Below are positions 7,833-16,704 of a stretch of DNA of 36,019 bases, piece after piece (positions within the stretch are counted from its first letter, which is position 1; each line of letters opens with the position of its first letter). A program made the translations under genes and the position numbers. Where the stretch lies: NCBI GenBank assembly GCA_030828175.1, contig JAURDB010000009.1:1-36019 (forward strand), in the 5' to 3' direction. This stretch comes from Flavobacteriales bacterium. GTDB taxonomy: Bacteria > Bacteroidota > Bacteroidia > Flavobacteriales_D > Sanyastnellaceae. The notes beneath the pieces were generated by a model. It had not been told where the DNA came from. It worked only from the letters and a program-made list of their open reading frames with translations, and searched no databases.

Positions 7833-10697
7833 TCAGGCGTCCACCGGTTGCGTGTACAGTTCCACGCTGGGGCAGGTACAAACCAGATTTCGGTCTCCAT
7901 AGGCGTTGTCCACCCGGGATACCGCTGGCCAAAATTTTCTTTCCGTCAATACCGGCAAGGGATAGGCTGCCACTTCTCGACTGTAGCTGTGGGACCATTC
8001 CGTAGCGGTCAGTTCGGCGGTTGTATGCGGCGCCATCACGAGCGGATTGTCCTCCCTGTCCCATCGTCCTTCTTCCACCGCCCGGATCTCCTCCCGAATG
8101 GCAATCATGGCTTCGCAAAAACGGTCCAGTTCCTCCAGCGGTTCGCTTTCCGTCGGCTCGATCATCAAAGTACCCGCGACCGGCCAGCTCACCGTTGGAG
8201 CGTGGAATCCATAGTCAATCAACCGCTTGGCGATGTCGGTCACATCAATGCCCGCCGACGCTTTGAATGGCCGGCAATCGATGATCATCTCATGGGCCAC
8301 ATTCCCGCGGTTTCCTTTGTACAGGACATCATAATGACCCTCCAAACGGCTCCGCAAGTAATTCGCATTGAGGATGGCCACCTCCGTACTCCGGCGAAGT
8401 CCATCCGGACCCAACAAGCGGATGTAGGCATAGGAAATCAGGTGAATCAGAGCACTGCCAAAAGGCGAGGCACTCACCGCATCGATCGCATTTTCGCCTC
8501 CCACGGCGTCAAGCGGATGGCCGGGCAGGAAGGGCACGAGGTGCTCGGCCACCCCAATCGGCCCCACACCCGGACCGCCACCGCCGTGCGGAATGGCAAA
8601 AGTCTTGTGCAGGTTGAGGTGACACACATCCGCACCAATGCGCCCGGGGCTCGTCAATCCCACCTGCGCATTCATGTTGGCGCCATCCATATAAATCTGG
8701 CCGCCGCAGTCGTGCACCACTTGGGTGACTTCGAGGATGTGCTCTTCGAAAACGCCGTGGGTAGAGGGGTACGTGATCATCAACGCTCCCAATCGGTCCG
8801 CGTATTCATTGGCTTTTTCCTTGAGCTCGTCGAGGTTGATGTTGCCGTGTTTGTCGCAACCGATGACGACCACCTGCATGCCGCACATCACAGCCGAAGC
8901 GGGGTTCGTGCCATGGGCCGACGACGGAATCAGGCAGATGTCGCGATGGGACTCTCCCCTCGCGGCATGGTAGGCCCGAATGACCAACAGGCCCGTATAC
9001 TCGCCCTGTGCGCCGCTGTTCGGCTGCAGGCTCAACCCGGCAAATCCGGTGATTTCGCAGAGGTAACGCTCCAAATCGGCCACCATGCTGCGTGTGCCTT
9101 CGGCTTGGGCAGGAGGACAGAAAGGATGCAGCTGCGCAAAGGGCGCCCATCCGATGGGAAGCAACTCGGTCGCCGCATTGAGCTTCATGGTGCAGGAGCC
9201 AAGGGGAATCATGGCGTGCGTCAGCGACAAGTCTTTGTTTTCAAGTTGCTTGAGATAGCGCATCATCGCCGTCTCCGAGCGGTGCGTGTTGAACACCGGG
9301 TGAAGGAGGTAATCCACTGCTCTCAGCTGCTCCCCAAGAGGCGAAACGAACCCCTCGATTTCCGGAAGAACCACCTTGGTGAAACCCAAAACCGCGCAGA
9401 GGTCCTGAAAGTCCTCTGCCAAAGTGCATTCATGGAAGGACACCCCCACGTGAACTCCATCCGGGAAATACCGCAAGTTGATGCGCTTGCGTTCCGCGCG
9501 TTCCATGACGGCACCGATGTCCTCCACGGGGAAGACCACCGTATCAAAGAAGTGGGAATGCAAAGGCGCTTGACCAGCGGCCCGGCCCGCATCCGCAAGC
9601 GCACAAGCCATGGCATGGATGCGCTCAGCGATGGTCCTCAAACCCTGGGGACCGTGATAAACCGCATACATGCTGGCCATCACGGCCAACAAACTCTGCG
9701 CCGTGCAAATGTTGCTCGTCGCTCGGTCCCTGCGGATGTGCTGCTCCCGGGTCTGCAAGGCCATCCTGTAGGCCATCTGACCCCGCCGATCGACAGAAGC
9801 TCCGATGACCCGTCCCGGCACATTGCGCTTGAATTCCAGCTTCGTCGCGAAGAATGCGGCGTGAGGGCCACCATAGCCCATGGGCACCCCAAAGCGTTGG
9901 CTGTTTCCCACCACCACATCGGCCCCCATGGCGCCCGGTGAGCGAACCAGTGAACAAGCCAACAAATCCGTAGCGACCACCACCCTCACATCGGCAGCAT
10001 GCGCCCGCTCGATGAAGGCATCGAGGGGTTCAACCCGACCCTGGTCATCCGGATATTGAAGGAAAACCCCGAATACGCCATCCTCGAGCTTCATGTCCGC
10101 TTCCGCGCACTGCTCGATGTCCATGTCGAGATGCTCGGCACGGCTCTTCAACACCGCCCAGGTCTGCGGAAACACTGCATCCGAAACAAGGAAGCGTTTG
10201 GTTCCGGCCTTGACCGCTGCCCGGCTGCGCGAATTGAGCAGCATGGTCATGGCTTCAGCAGCAGCTGTGGCCTCATCGAGCAGGCTCGCGTTGGCCAACT
10301 CCATCCCCGTAAGGTCGCAGACCACGGTCTGGAAATTCATCAAGGCCTCGAGTCGGCCCTGTGCGATTTCCGCTTGGTAAGGCGTGTAAGCCGTGTACCA
10401 ACCGGGATTCTCCAGGACATTTCGGCGGATGACGCTGGGCACCTCCGTCGGATGATATCCCATGCCGATGTAGTTCCTGTACAACGTATTGCGCGATGCA
10501 ATCCGGTCGATGTGATCCAGGTATGCGGACTCTGACATCGCCTCGGGCACGTCGAGGCGTTCGTCCGTGAGGATGGCCGTCGGAACCGTACTGCGGACGA
10601 GTTCATCTACGGAGTTGTGGCCCACCGCGGCCAACATGGTGGTGTGTTCTTCCTCCCGGGGTCCGAGATGACGCTGGACAAATGCTCCTGAAGCCAT
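7833..10697 (-). CDS. gcvP: Glycine dehydrogenase (decarboxylating), glycine cleavage P protein
   Basis: A 954-residue P protein of the glycine cleavage system, the usual length for the single-chain form. It decarboxylates glycine with pyridoxal phosphate and passes the aminomethyl group to the lipoyl arm of GcvH. The N-terminus (FVQRHLGPREEEHTTMLAAVG) and the YIGMGY...P and NPGWYTAYTPYQAEIAQGRL blocks are family signatures. The second half carries PLGSCTMKLNA, YPSTHGVFE and HLNLHKTFAIPHGGGGPG, where Lys698 is the cofactor lysine. It starts at ATG 10697, 19 nt after a good -7 box. gcvH and gcvT are not in this window. It faces away from the UbiA-like gene across a 102-bp gap. Confidence 0.97.
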   Translation of the reverse strand: MASGAFVQRHLGPREEEHTTMLAAVGHNSVDELVRSTVPTAILTDERLDVPEAMSESAYLDHIDRIASRNTLYRNYIGMGYHPTEVPSVIRRNVLENPGWYTAYTPYQAEIAQGRLEALMNFQTVVCDLTGMELANASLLDEATAAAEAMTMLLNSRSRAAVKAGTKRFLVSDAVFPQTWAVLKSRAEHLDMDIEQCAEADMKLEDGVFGVFLQYPDDQGRVEPLDAFIERAHAADVRVVVATDLLACSLVRSPGAMGADVVVGNSQRFGVPMGYGGPHAAFFATKLEFKRNVPGRVIGASVDRRGQMAYRMALQTREQHIRRDRATSNICTAQSLLAVMASMYAVYHGPQGLRTIAERIHAMACALADAGRAAGQAPLHSHFFDTVVFPVEDIGAVMERAERKRINLRYFPDGVHVGVSFHECTLAEDFQDLCAVLGFTKVVLPEIEGFVSPLGEQLRAVDYLLHPVFNTHRSETAMMRYLKQLENKDLSLTHAMIPLGSCTMKLNAATELLPIGWAPFAQLHPFCPPAQAEGTRSMVADLERYLCEITGFAGLSLQPNSGAQGEYTGLLVIRAYHAARGESHRDICLIPSSAHGTNPASAVMCGMQVVVIGCDKHGNINLDELKEKANEYADRLGALMITYPSTHGVFEEHILEVTQVVHDCGGQIYMDGANMNAQVGLTSPGRIGADVCHLNLHKTFAIPHGGGGPGVGPIGVAEHLVPFLPGHPLDAVGGENAIDAVSASPFGSALIHLISYAYIRLLGPDGLRRSTEVAILNANYLRSRLEGHYDVLYKGNRGNVAHEMIIDCRPFKASAGIDVTDIAKRLIDYGFHAPTVSWPVAGTLMIEPTESEPLEELDRFCEAMIAIREEIRAVEEGRWDREDNPLVMAPHTTAELTATEWSHSYSREVAAYPLPVLTERKFWPAVSRVDNAYGDRNLVCTCPSVELYTQPVDA

Positions 10698-10716
10698 GGC
10701 ACGAGAATATGTGGAC

Positions 10717-10724
10717 CAAAAGTA
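10717..10724 (-). promoter_or_regulatory. -7 promoter box of gcvP
   Basis: The minus strand reads TACTTTTG, a perfect TAnnTTTG match, 19 nt before ATG 10697. A TTG lies upstream but closer than the usual spacing, so the -33 element is uncertain. Confidence 0.5.
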
Positions 10725-10785
10725 AAGGGGTCCAACAAGGCATGGGGCCCTGTGTTCATAACCGATTTGTCCTTGTGGGGTAATC

Positions 10786-10793
10786 TACATTTG
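10786..10793 (+). promoter_or_regulatory. -7 promoter box of the UbiA-like gene
   Basis: TACATTTG is a perfect match to TAnnTTTG. TTTG at 10766-10769 lies 16 bp upstream as a possible -33 element. The box ends 6 nt before ATG 10800, which argues against the in-frame GTG at 10752 (upstream of the promoter) as the start and suggests a leaderless message. Confidence 0.55.
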
Positions 10794-10799
10794 GGGGGC

Positions 10800-11663
10800 A
10801 TGCATGCAGGTGGCAAACGGTTGCTCTGGTCCAATGCCGTCATCTCTGTGGCTGCAGCTGCGACCGTTGCCCAAACCCTGCATCGGACGCGTCCTTCGGG
10901 TGGTGGGTGCGGGTCCGAGTGGATGTTCTCCCTGGGCATTGGAGCGGCCACTTGGTGCGCTTACACGTGGCAACGCCATGTCAAATCCACCCGAGAAAGT
11001 GGGCTGCGAAGTGATCACAGGGCATGGCACCGCAAAGCCTGGCCAAGGTTGCGCATCGCCGGCCTCGTCCTGCTGCCGCTTGCCGCACTGCCCTTCGCAT
11101 CCAGTGTACCCTTGTTCTACCAGGGTGCCCATGCAGATTGGAGCTTCCCGATCATTCTGTCCCTGGCTTTGACCATCACGATTCTGTATGCGGGGTTGCC
11201 CGGAGAGTCTGGCGCACGCAGGGCATTGCGCCGAATCCCCGGCATCAAAATGCTGTGGATCGGTCTGGCTTGGGCCATCATCACCGCCTGGTGGCCCATG
11301 TGGTGGTGCTCAACGCACCTCAACTTGAGCGCTGTCCCATTGACCATGGGCTGCGAGCGCTTCCTCATCATCGCCGCCTTGACCCTGCCGTTTGATTTGA
11401 GGGATCGTACCTGGGACCCTGCTGAAATGCGCACATGGCCGCAATTGCTGGGCCCAAGGGGCACGCGGGTTCTCGCCTTTGCCTTTCTGCTGGCGGCAGT
11501 ATGCCTGCGCTGGGCCTTTGCGGACCCTTCGAACCGATGGGCCGTCCTGGGTTTGCTTCCCATGGCGGTGGCTGTCCTTTTCGCACGGGAGAACCGGTCA
11601 CCGGGGCACTATGCCATGCTCGACGCGCTGCTGATCGTGGACGCCGCCATTTTCTTGGTGTGA
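10800..11663 (+). CDS. UbiA-like integral membrane protein, first aspartate motif missing
   Basis: A 287-residue protein with about seven to nine predicted membrane helices. Residues 197-206 (LPFDLRDRTWD) place Asp199, Asp202 and Asp206 like the second aspartate-rich motif of UbiA-type prenyltransferases, and the following TWPQLLG resembles Bacteroidota members annotated near UbiA. The first motif (NDxxDxxxD) should lie around residues 52-66; instead the segment reads CAYTWQRHVKSTRESG with no aspartate. It is therefore either a divergent family member with another role or a catalytically dead homologue. ATG 10800 is preferred over GTG 10752 because a clear -7 box lies between them. The 3' end nearly meets the convergent hemL (17-bp gap). 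No metabolic partner is visible nearby. Confidence 0.75.
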   Translation: MHAGGKRLLWSNAVISVAAAATVAQTLHRTRPSGGGCGSEWMFSLGIGAATWCAYTWQRHVKSTRESGLRSDHRAWHRKAWPRLRIAGLVLLPLAALPFASSVPLFYQGAHADWSFPIILSLALTITILYAGLPGESGARRALRRIPGIKMLWIGLAWAIITAWWPMWWCSTHLNLSAVPLTMGCERFLIIAALTLPFDLRDRTWDPAEMRTWPQLLGPRGTRVLAFAFLLAAVCLRWAFADPSNRWAVLGLLPMAVAVLFARENRSPGHYAMLDALLIVDAAIFLV

Positions 11664-11680
11664 AGCGCAGGATTCGGGCT

Positions 11681-13003
11681 TCAGCCGAAGACCGCGTCGA
11701 GCGCGCCCTTGAAGGCTTGCACGGCCTCTTCGATCACCGCCTCATCGTGCGCTGCCGAGACAAAGCCCACTTCGTACCCTGAAGGCCCGAGGTAAACACC
11801 CCGCTCGAGCAGGGCGGCATGCAGACGACTGAAGTGCGCCATGCTGTCAGGATCGATCTCGCTGCTCCGTCGGATGTGCACCTTGTCACTGAAGGCCAAC
11901 CAGAAAATGCTGCCCCGCGTGAAAATGCGCAACGGGTAGCCACTGGCTTCGGCATGGGCGAGGATGGGGTCTACCAACAAGCGGGTACGGCGCTCCTGGT
12001 CCTCGTAGAATCCGGGCTTGAGACACTCGGTAAGCTGTCCCGCACCCGCCGCCATGGCCACGGGGTTCCCGCTCAAAGTGCCGGCCTGGTAAACGGGGCC
12101 TACGGGAGCCACATGGTCCATGATGTCCGCGGCAGCCGCATAGGCCCCTACGGGCATGCCACCGCCGATGATCTTGCCAAAGGCCATGACATCGGGACGG
12201 ATCCCGTAGTACTCCGCCGCTCCACCAAATGCGACGCGGAAGCCGCTGATGACCTCATCGAACAGCAAGAGCACCCCGTAACGGTCGCAGAGATCACGCA
12301 CACCTTGGAGGAATGCGGGGTCCTGGATCAGCAGGCCGTTGTTGGCAGGAATGGGCTCAATGGCCACCACCGCGAGGTCATCGGCATACTGCTTCATGGT
12401 GGCCTCCAAGGCGTCCAGGTCATTCAGGGGCAGCACCAAGGTCTCCCTCGCATAGGCTTCGGGAACCCCGGCAGAGGTGGATGTGCCCAAAGTGGCCAAG
12501 CCACTGCCCGCCTTGACGAGCAAGGCATCCACATGTCCATGGTAGCATCCGTCGAACTTCAGGATCTTGGAACGCCCGGTCACCCCCCGGGCCAATCGGA
12601 TGGCGCTCATGGCCGCTTCGGTCCCGCTGGAAACAAAACGAATCCGCTCGGCAAAAGGATGATGGTCCAAAATCAGGCCTCCGAGCTCATTCTCCAGACG
12701 GGTGGGCGTACCGAAGGATGTGCCATCCGCCACTGCCTTCATGATGCGTTCCTGCACCGCAGGGTGGGCGTGCCCCAGAATGAGGGGACCCCATGAACAG
12801 CAAAAGTCGATGTAGCGCTGCCCATCGGCATCCCACACATGGGCTCCCACTCCGCGCTCCATGAACAAGGGCGTTCCACCCACGGCACCAAAGGCGCGGA
12901 CAGGAGAATTCACGCCCCCTGGGAAACGGCGCTGCGCTTCCTCGAAGAGCTCGGCGCTTTTGACACGGGTATGCGTGGACGAAGGAGTGGACGTAGTCGA
13001 CAT
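11681..13003 (-). CDS. hemL: Glutamate-1-semialdehyde 2,1-aminomutase
   Basis: A 440-residue PLP enzyme that converts glutamate-1-semialdehyde to 5-aminolevulinate, the second step of the C5 tetrapyrrole route. Signatures are FPGGVNSPVRAFGAVGG at residues 27-43, SSGTEAAMSAIRLARG, the LFDEVISGFRVAFGG block and AFGKIIGGGMPVGAY, in which Lys277 binds the cofactor. Length and the lack of an N-terminal extension fit the bacterial enzyme. ATG 13003 starts a short Ser/Thr-rich leader before the conserved region. The gene is divergent from kynureninase (75-bp gap) and convergent with the UbiA-like gene. Its pathway partners hemA and the hemC-hemD fusion lie at 28.3-31.0 kb. Confidence 0.96.
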   Translation of the reverse strand: MSTTSTPSSTHTRVKSAELFEEAQRRFPGGVNSPVRAFGAVGGTPLFMERGVGAHVWDADGQRYIDFCCSWGPLILGHAHPAVQERIMKAVADGTSFGTPTRLENELGGLILDHHPFAERIRFVSSGTEAAMSAIRLARGVTGRSKILKFDGCYHGHVDALLVKAGSGLATLGTSTSAGVPEAYARETLVLPLNDLDALEATMKQYADDLAVVAIEPIPANNGLLIQDPAFLQGVRDLCDRYGVLLLFDEVISGFRVAFGGAAEYYGIRPDVMAFGKIIGGGMPVGAYAAAADIMDHVAPVGPVYQAGTLSGNPVAMAAGAGQLTECLKPGFYEDQERRTRLLVDPILAHAEASGYPLRIFTRGSIFWLAFSDKVHIRRSSEIDPDSMAHFSRLHAALLERGVYLGPSGYEVGFVSAAHDEAVIEEAVQAFKGALDAVFG

Positions 13004-13019
13004 GGCTCGCGATTCCGCG

Positions 13020-13027
13020 CGAAATTA
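13020..13027 (-). promoter_or_regulatory. Candidate -7 box of hemL
   Basis: The minus strand reads TAATTTCG, one mismatch to TAnnTTTG, 16 nt before ATG 13003. It is the only AT-rich patch in the 75-bp hemL-kynU gap. No equivalent box is visible for kynU. Confidence 0.4.
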
Positions 13028-13078
13028 GCCCCCATCGGGCGCGCGGACCTTCCGGCGACCGACCCCGATCCACCGCCC

Positions 13079-14383
13079 ATGCCCCCACAGAACACCGCTT
13101 GGCCCGAACACCGGAATTTCCTGGACTCCGCGCGAGAGAAAGATGCCACCGATGTCCTGGCTCCCTTCCGCCAGCGATTCCACGTGCCTCCCCATGGTTC
13201 GGGAGAGGCGCTGTACTTCACAGGCAACTCCCTCGGGCTGCAGCCCGTGGGCGCCCGCGACATCATCGAAGGCGAACTGGAGGACTGGCGGAAATTCGGC
13301 GTGGAAGCCCACTTCGAAGGCCGCCGACCTTGGGTCTCCTACCACCGCGAAGCCACCGATGACCTCGCGGCCATCATGGGGGCCCAGCCCTCGGAGGTGG
13401 TGGCCATGAATGCACTGACGGTCAACCTGCACCTGCTGCTGATTTCGTTCTATCGCCCATCCGGTCGGCGGACCAAGCTCATGATCGAGGCGGGCGCCTT
13501 CCCCAGCGACCGCTACGCCGCCCTTTCCCAGCTGCGTCTTCACGGCCTCGACCCCAAAGAACACCTCATCGAACTGGCTCCTCGAGAAGGCGAAGTCACC
13601 CTGCGCACCGAGGACATCACGGACCGCATCGCCCGAGAAGGTGACGCCCTCGCGTGCGTGATGCTCTGCGGTGTACAGTACTACACAGGCCAATGGATGC
13701 CCATGGCCGACATCACTGCCGCCGCACACGCGGTTGGAGCCACCTGCGGGTTTGACCTGGCCCACGCTGCCGGCAATGTGCCCATGGCATTGCACGATTG
13801 GAACGTCGATTTCGCCTGTTGGTGCGGATACAAATACCTCAATGGGGGGCCGGGCTGCACCGCCGGAGCCTTTGTCCACGAGCGCCACGCGGCGCGACCG
13901 GACCTGCCCCGACTCGAAGGGTGGTGGGGCCATTCGGAAGCGCGGCGCTTCAAGATGGAACCCGACTTCGAGTTGATGCACGGTGCCGAGGGTTGGCAAA
14001 CCTCCAATGCGCCGGTCATGAACATGGCCGCTCTGTTGGCCTCCCTGGCCGAATTCAGGGCGGCTGGCATGGGCCGCCTGCGCGAGAAGTCCCTCGCATT
14101 GACCGCCTTTCTCGAGGCGGGCATTCAGGCCGTGGCGGCTTCCACCGGAGCTCCCCTCGAAATTCTGACCCCCTCTGATCCCGATGCCCGTGGATGTCAG
14201 CTTTCCGTAGTGGCCCATGGACAAGGCAAGGCCCTCTTCCAACACTTGACCGACCATGGCGTCATCGTGGATTGGCGAGAACCTGCTGTCATCCGCATGG
14301 CGCCCGTGCCCTTGTACAATTCATTTGCAGATGTGGCCGATTTCCTCGGCATCCTGCACGACGGCCTCCGCGGAGACGCGTAG
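13079..14383 (+). CDS. kynU: Kynureninase
   Basis: A 434-residue PLP hydrolase that cleaves kynurenine or 3-hydroxykynurenine to (3-hydroxy)anthranilate and alanine. Diagnostic blocks are YFTGNSLGLQP, WVSYH, NALTVNLHLLL, EAGAFPSDRYA, the GFDLAHAAGN block, and WCGYKYLNGGPG with Lys252 as the cofactor lysine. The frame is open 80 codons further upstream, but that stretch is the shadow of hemL, so ATG 13079 is used. The first half of the 3-hydroxyanthranilate dioxygenase gene at the left edge of the window is the next step of the same route to NAD. The TrkA-like gene follows after 10 bp, probably on the same transcript. Confidence 0.95.
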   Translation: MPPQNTAWPEHRNFLDSAREKDATDVLAPFRQRFHVPPHGSGEALYFTGNSLGLQPVGARDIIEGELEDWRKFGVEAHFEGRRPWVSYHREATDDLAAIMGAQPSEVVAMNALTVNLHLLLISFYRPSGRRTKLMIEAGAFPSDRYAALSQLRLHGLDPKEHLIELAPREGEVTLRTEDITDRIAREGDALACVMLCGVQYYTGQWMPMADITAAAHAVGATCGFDLAHAAGNVPMALHDWNVDFACWCGYKYLNGGPGCTAGAFVHERHAARPDLPRLEGWWGHSEARRFKMEPDFELMHGAEGWQTSNAPVMNMAALLASLAEFRAAGMGRLREKSLALTAFLEAGIQAVAASTGAPLEILTPSDPDARGCQLSVVAHGQGKALFQHLTDHGVIVDWREPAVIRMAPVPLYNSFADVADFLGILHDGLRGDA

Positions 14384-14393
14384 ATTGCACCCC

Positions 14394-15077
14394 ATGAAGA
14401 GCATGCGTTATGTCGTCATCGGCATCGGGAACTACGGATCCCGCATCGCCCTCGAAATGGCCGGTCGCGGCGCCGAAGTGTTCGCCATCGACTGCGTCGA
14501 GGAAAAAGTCGAAGAAGTGGCAGACGACATCGCCATCGCCGTCACATTGGATTCCACCGACCCCAAGGCCCTTCGCAGCCAGAAGCTGGAAGAAATGGAC
14601 GCAGCGGTCGTGGCCATTGGAGACAACTTCGAAGCGACGGTTCTGACCACCTTGAATCTTCTGGACCTCGGCATACCCAGGGTCATCGTCCGCGCATCAG
14701 GCTCCCACCAGGAACGCATTCTGCGCAGCCTTGGGGTTCAGGAAATCCTGGCACCCGAAGCCGAATTTGCCAGCATCGTTGCCGAGCGCCTGATGAACCC
14801 CAACCTCCGGGGATTCCTCGAGCTGCCCGATGATTACGAAATCGCTGAAATCCAAGCCCCGGCAGGTGTGGTTGGCAGAAGCCTTGGAGACATTGATCTG
14901 ACGGCCCGATACGATTTGCGCCTGATTACGATTCGCAGGACCTATGACGAAGGAGGGGAAGCAAAGGAGCACCTCATCGGCATACCCCGGCCGGATACGA
15001 CGGTAGAAAAGACAGATACGCTCGTCGTATTTGGCACACTTGGAAACGTCAACCGTTTCCTTGAAGTCAACGAATAA
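14394..15077 (+). CDS. TrkA/KtrA-type RCK regulatory protein of a potassium channel or transporter
   Basis: A 227-residue protein with an N-terminal RCK (TrkA-N) Rossmann domain: residues 5-15 (RYVVIGIGNYG) hold the GxGxxG turn, and Asp33 ends the second strand (FAIDC) as expected for dinucleotide binding. A TrkA-C domain follows from about residue 138 to the end. This is the size of KtrA-type gating subunits, which sit on the cytoplasmic face of a KtrB/TrkH-like membrane partner; none is encoded here. ATG 14394 lies 10 bp after the kynureninase stop. The 3' end overlaps the convergent T9SS type B gene by 11 bp (15067-15077). Confidence 0.9.
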   Translation: MKSMRYVVIGIGNYGSRIALEMAGRGAEVFAIDCVEEKVEEVADDIAIAVTLDSTDPKALRSQKLEEMDAAVVAIGDNFEATVLTTLNLLDLGIPRVIVRASGSHQERILRSLGVQEILAPEAEFASIVAERLMNPNLRGFLELPDDYEIAEIQAPAGVVGRSLGDIDLTARYDLRLITIRRTYDEGGEAKEHLIGIPRPDTTVEKTDTLVVFGTLGNVNRFLEVNE

Positions 15078-16644
15078 GGGTCACCGAGCCTACTTTTTCA
15101 CGGTAAGCTCCCGTCGAAACGCCATCTTCCAAGATGGGACGCCAAACGGCACGGTATCCATACAATCCACCGGGGGCGGGATTGCCTCCCTCCAAGACAC
15201 CATCCCATCGTTCATCCAGGTCAACCGAACGATAGACCTCGAAGCCCCAGCGGTTGAAGACGACGAGCTCAAAAGCCGCCACCTCATCTGCGTAGCCTCC
15301 GAATCCATCATTGACCTCATCGCCATTGGGCGTGAATGCAGTTGGGAAAAAGACACTGTCCTGGGAACAGAAATCCACCAGTGAGATGCTCGCAGAATCC
15401 TGACATCCATTGGAAAGGGACGTCAACGTGAGCATGTATTCTCCCTCAGCGGCAAGCAGGATGCCCGGACCCGCCGATCCATCCGACCAGAGGTAAGACA
15501 CATCGGGCTGGCTTGCATCCAACCAAATCGGGCCATCCTCCTCGAGACACAAAGTGGTATCCGAGGCAAGCTGTGGCACAGGTGAAGGCAAGAATTCCGG
15601 AGATGCAGAAGCCAAACCTGTGCACCCTGTCACATCGACGGCTATGGCTTCATAGACGCCTGAACCCGTGACGGTGATGGAGGAACCTGCCTCTCCTGTG
15701 GACCAGCCCACACCCGCTACGGTCGTATCGCTGGTCACAGTGGCCTCCAACAAAACGGGTTGCCCTTCGCAGGCCACCGATCCCATGGCAATTTCAATGA
15801 CGGGATTGTCCACGATGAGTACCTCTACCGTATCCGTCCGTTCACATCCTTGAGGATTGAGTGCCGTGACCCAATAGGTTCCGGAGGAGTCCACGGCAAT
15901 GGATGCCAGAGAGTCGCCCGTGCTCCATGTGATGTCCTCCACGGATGCATCCAGTCCGCAGTCGAAGTTCGCCGCCTCTCCCTCACACAGTTCGAGGTCG
16001 GGGCCCAGGTCAATGGGGTCCACCGTGGCCGTCACAAAAATGCTGTCTTCATAGGAGCACTGCCCCGATGATCCCGTGCTCGCCGTGACGTAGTACCACT
16101 GATCGGCATCCACGAGCAACGTTGGGGTCGGGGTGTCGCTGTTCTCCAGCAACAGCGAAGGCTCCCAGTTCCAACTGACGCCTGCCTGTGCTTGTGCCTC
16201 CGGGGAAGGCTGAAGGGTAAACCCGGCCAAATCACAGACCAGCGTATCATCCGGAAGCCCGATGTACACGGATTCCGCTACCTGGATGTCAATCGTGTCC
16301 TGCCAAATGCAGTTGTTCACCAGGTCCTGCGCCACACACCAAATGGTCGTGCTGCTGTCGAAGATCATCTCAAAACTCTGGGTAGCCGTTCCTCCCAACA
16401 AGTCATACGGATACCAACTGAAATTGAAATTGTCGGGATTGGCATCTGCTGAGTTGGAATAAGCCACCGCCAGGTTGATGTAGACAAAAGTTTGCTGGGC
16501 CTCGCAGACGTAATTGGGGTTGGTACTGACGTAGGGCATCGCCCCCGTCCCCGTTACACACGGGTCCTGAGCATTTGCCGCCTGGGACGAACCCAACAAC
16601 ATCACCACCCAAAAGGCGTACCAAAAGGTTGACAACCCTTTCAT
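15067..16644 (-). CDS. Secreted protein with T9SS type B (gliding-associated) C-terminal domain
   Basis: A 525-residue exported protein. A signal peptide (MKGLSTFWYAFWVVMLLGSSQ, likely cut after Ala25) is followed by several PKD/Ig-like repeats in the style of gliding-associated proteins, for example LGPDLELCEGE and ITWSTGDS...SGTYWVTA, each with paired cysteines. The last ~95 residues are the CHU_C/type B sorting domain: FFPTAFTPNGDEVNDGF, then ELVVFNRWGFEVYRS, WDG, and PGGLYGYRAVW. Type B proteins are carried by the type IX system and often associate with SprF/PorP-type partners, which are not present here. ATG 16644 is chosen over a TTG three codons upstream, because a perfect -7 box overlaps that TTG. 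It is the last gene of the DUF72-fRMsr-lipoprotein run. Confidence 0.9.
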   Translation of the reverse strand: MKGLSTFWYAFWVVMLLGSSQAANAQDPCVTGTGAMPYVSTNPNYVCEAQQTFVYINLAVAYSNSADANPDNFNFSWYPYDLLGGTATQSFEMIFDSSTTIWCVAQDLVNNCIWQDTIDIQVAESVYIGLPDDTLVCDLAGFTLQPSPEAQAQAGVSWNWEPSLLLENSDTPTPTLLVDADQWYYVTASTGSSGQCSYEDSIFVTATVDPIDLGPDLELCEGEAANFDCGLDASVEDITWSTGDSLASIAVDSSGTYWVTALNPQGCERTDTVEVLIVDNPVIEIAMGSVACEGQPVLLEATVTSDTTVAGVGWSTGEAGSSITVTGSGVYEAIAVDVTGCTGLASASPEFLPSPVPQLASDTTLCLEEDGPIWLDASQPDVSYLWSDGSAGPGILLAAEGEYMLTLTSLSNGCQDSASISLVDFCSQDSVFFPTAFTPNGDEVNDGFGGYADEVAAFELVVFNRWGFEVYRSVDLDERWDGVLEGGNPAPGGLYGYRAVWRPILEDGVSTGAYREKVGSVTLIR

Positions 16645-16650
16645 CTCCCT

Positions 16651-16658
16651 CAAAATTA
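16651..16658 (-). promoter_or_regulatory. -7 promoter box of the T9SS type B gene
   Basis: The minus strand reads TAATTTTG, a perfect TAnnTTTG match, ending 6 nt before ATG 16644. It suggests a separate, leaderless transcript within the larger minus-strand cluster. No TTG is present at the usual -33 distance. Confidence 0.5.
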
Positions 16659-16704
16659 ACCCCTTTGGCCTCCGAGTGACAGGCCCTTGGCCCGGATGTT
16701 CAAA

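Noticed and set aside
7767-9941. A 724-codon open frame on the plus strand, antisense to gcvP
   Set aside because: The protein has no recognisable domain, is rich in His/Arg/Gly as expected for an antisense shadow of GC-rich coding sequence, and gcvP on the other strand is unmistakable.
10752-10799. GTG 10752 as start of the UbiA-like gene
   Set aside because: A perfect -7 box lies downstream of it at 10786-10793, so the message would not contain this GTG.
12839-13078. 80-residue extension of kynureninase
   Set aside because: The stretch is the antisense of hemL, Arg/His-rich and non-conserved; the family begins at about ATG 13079.
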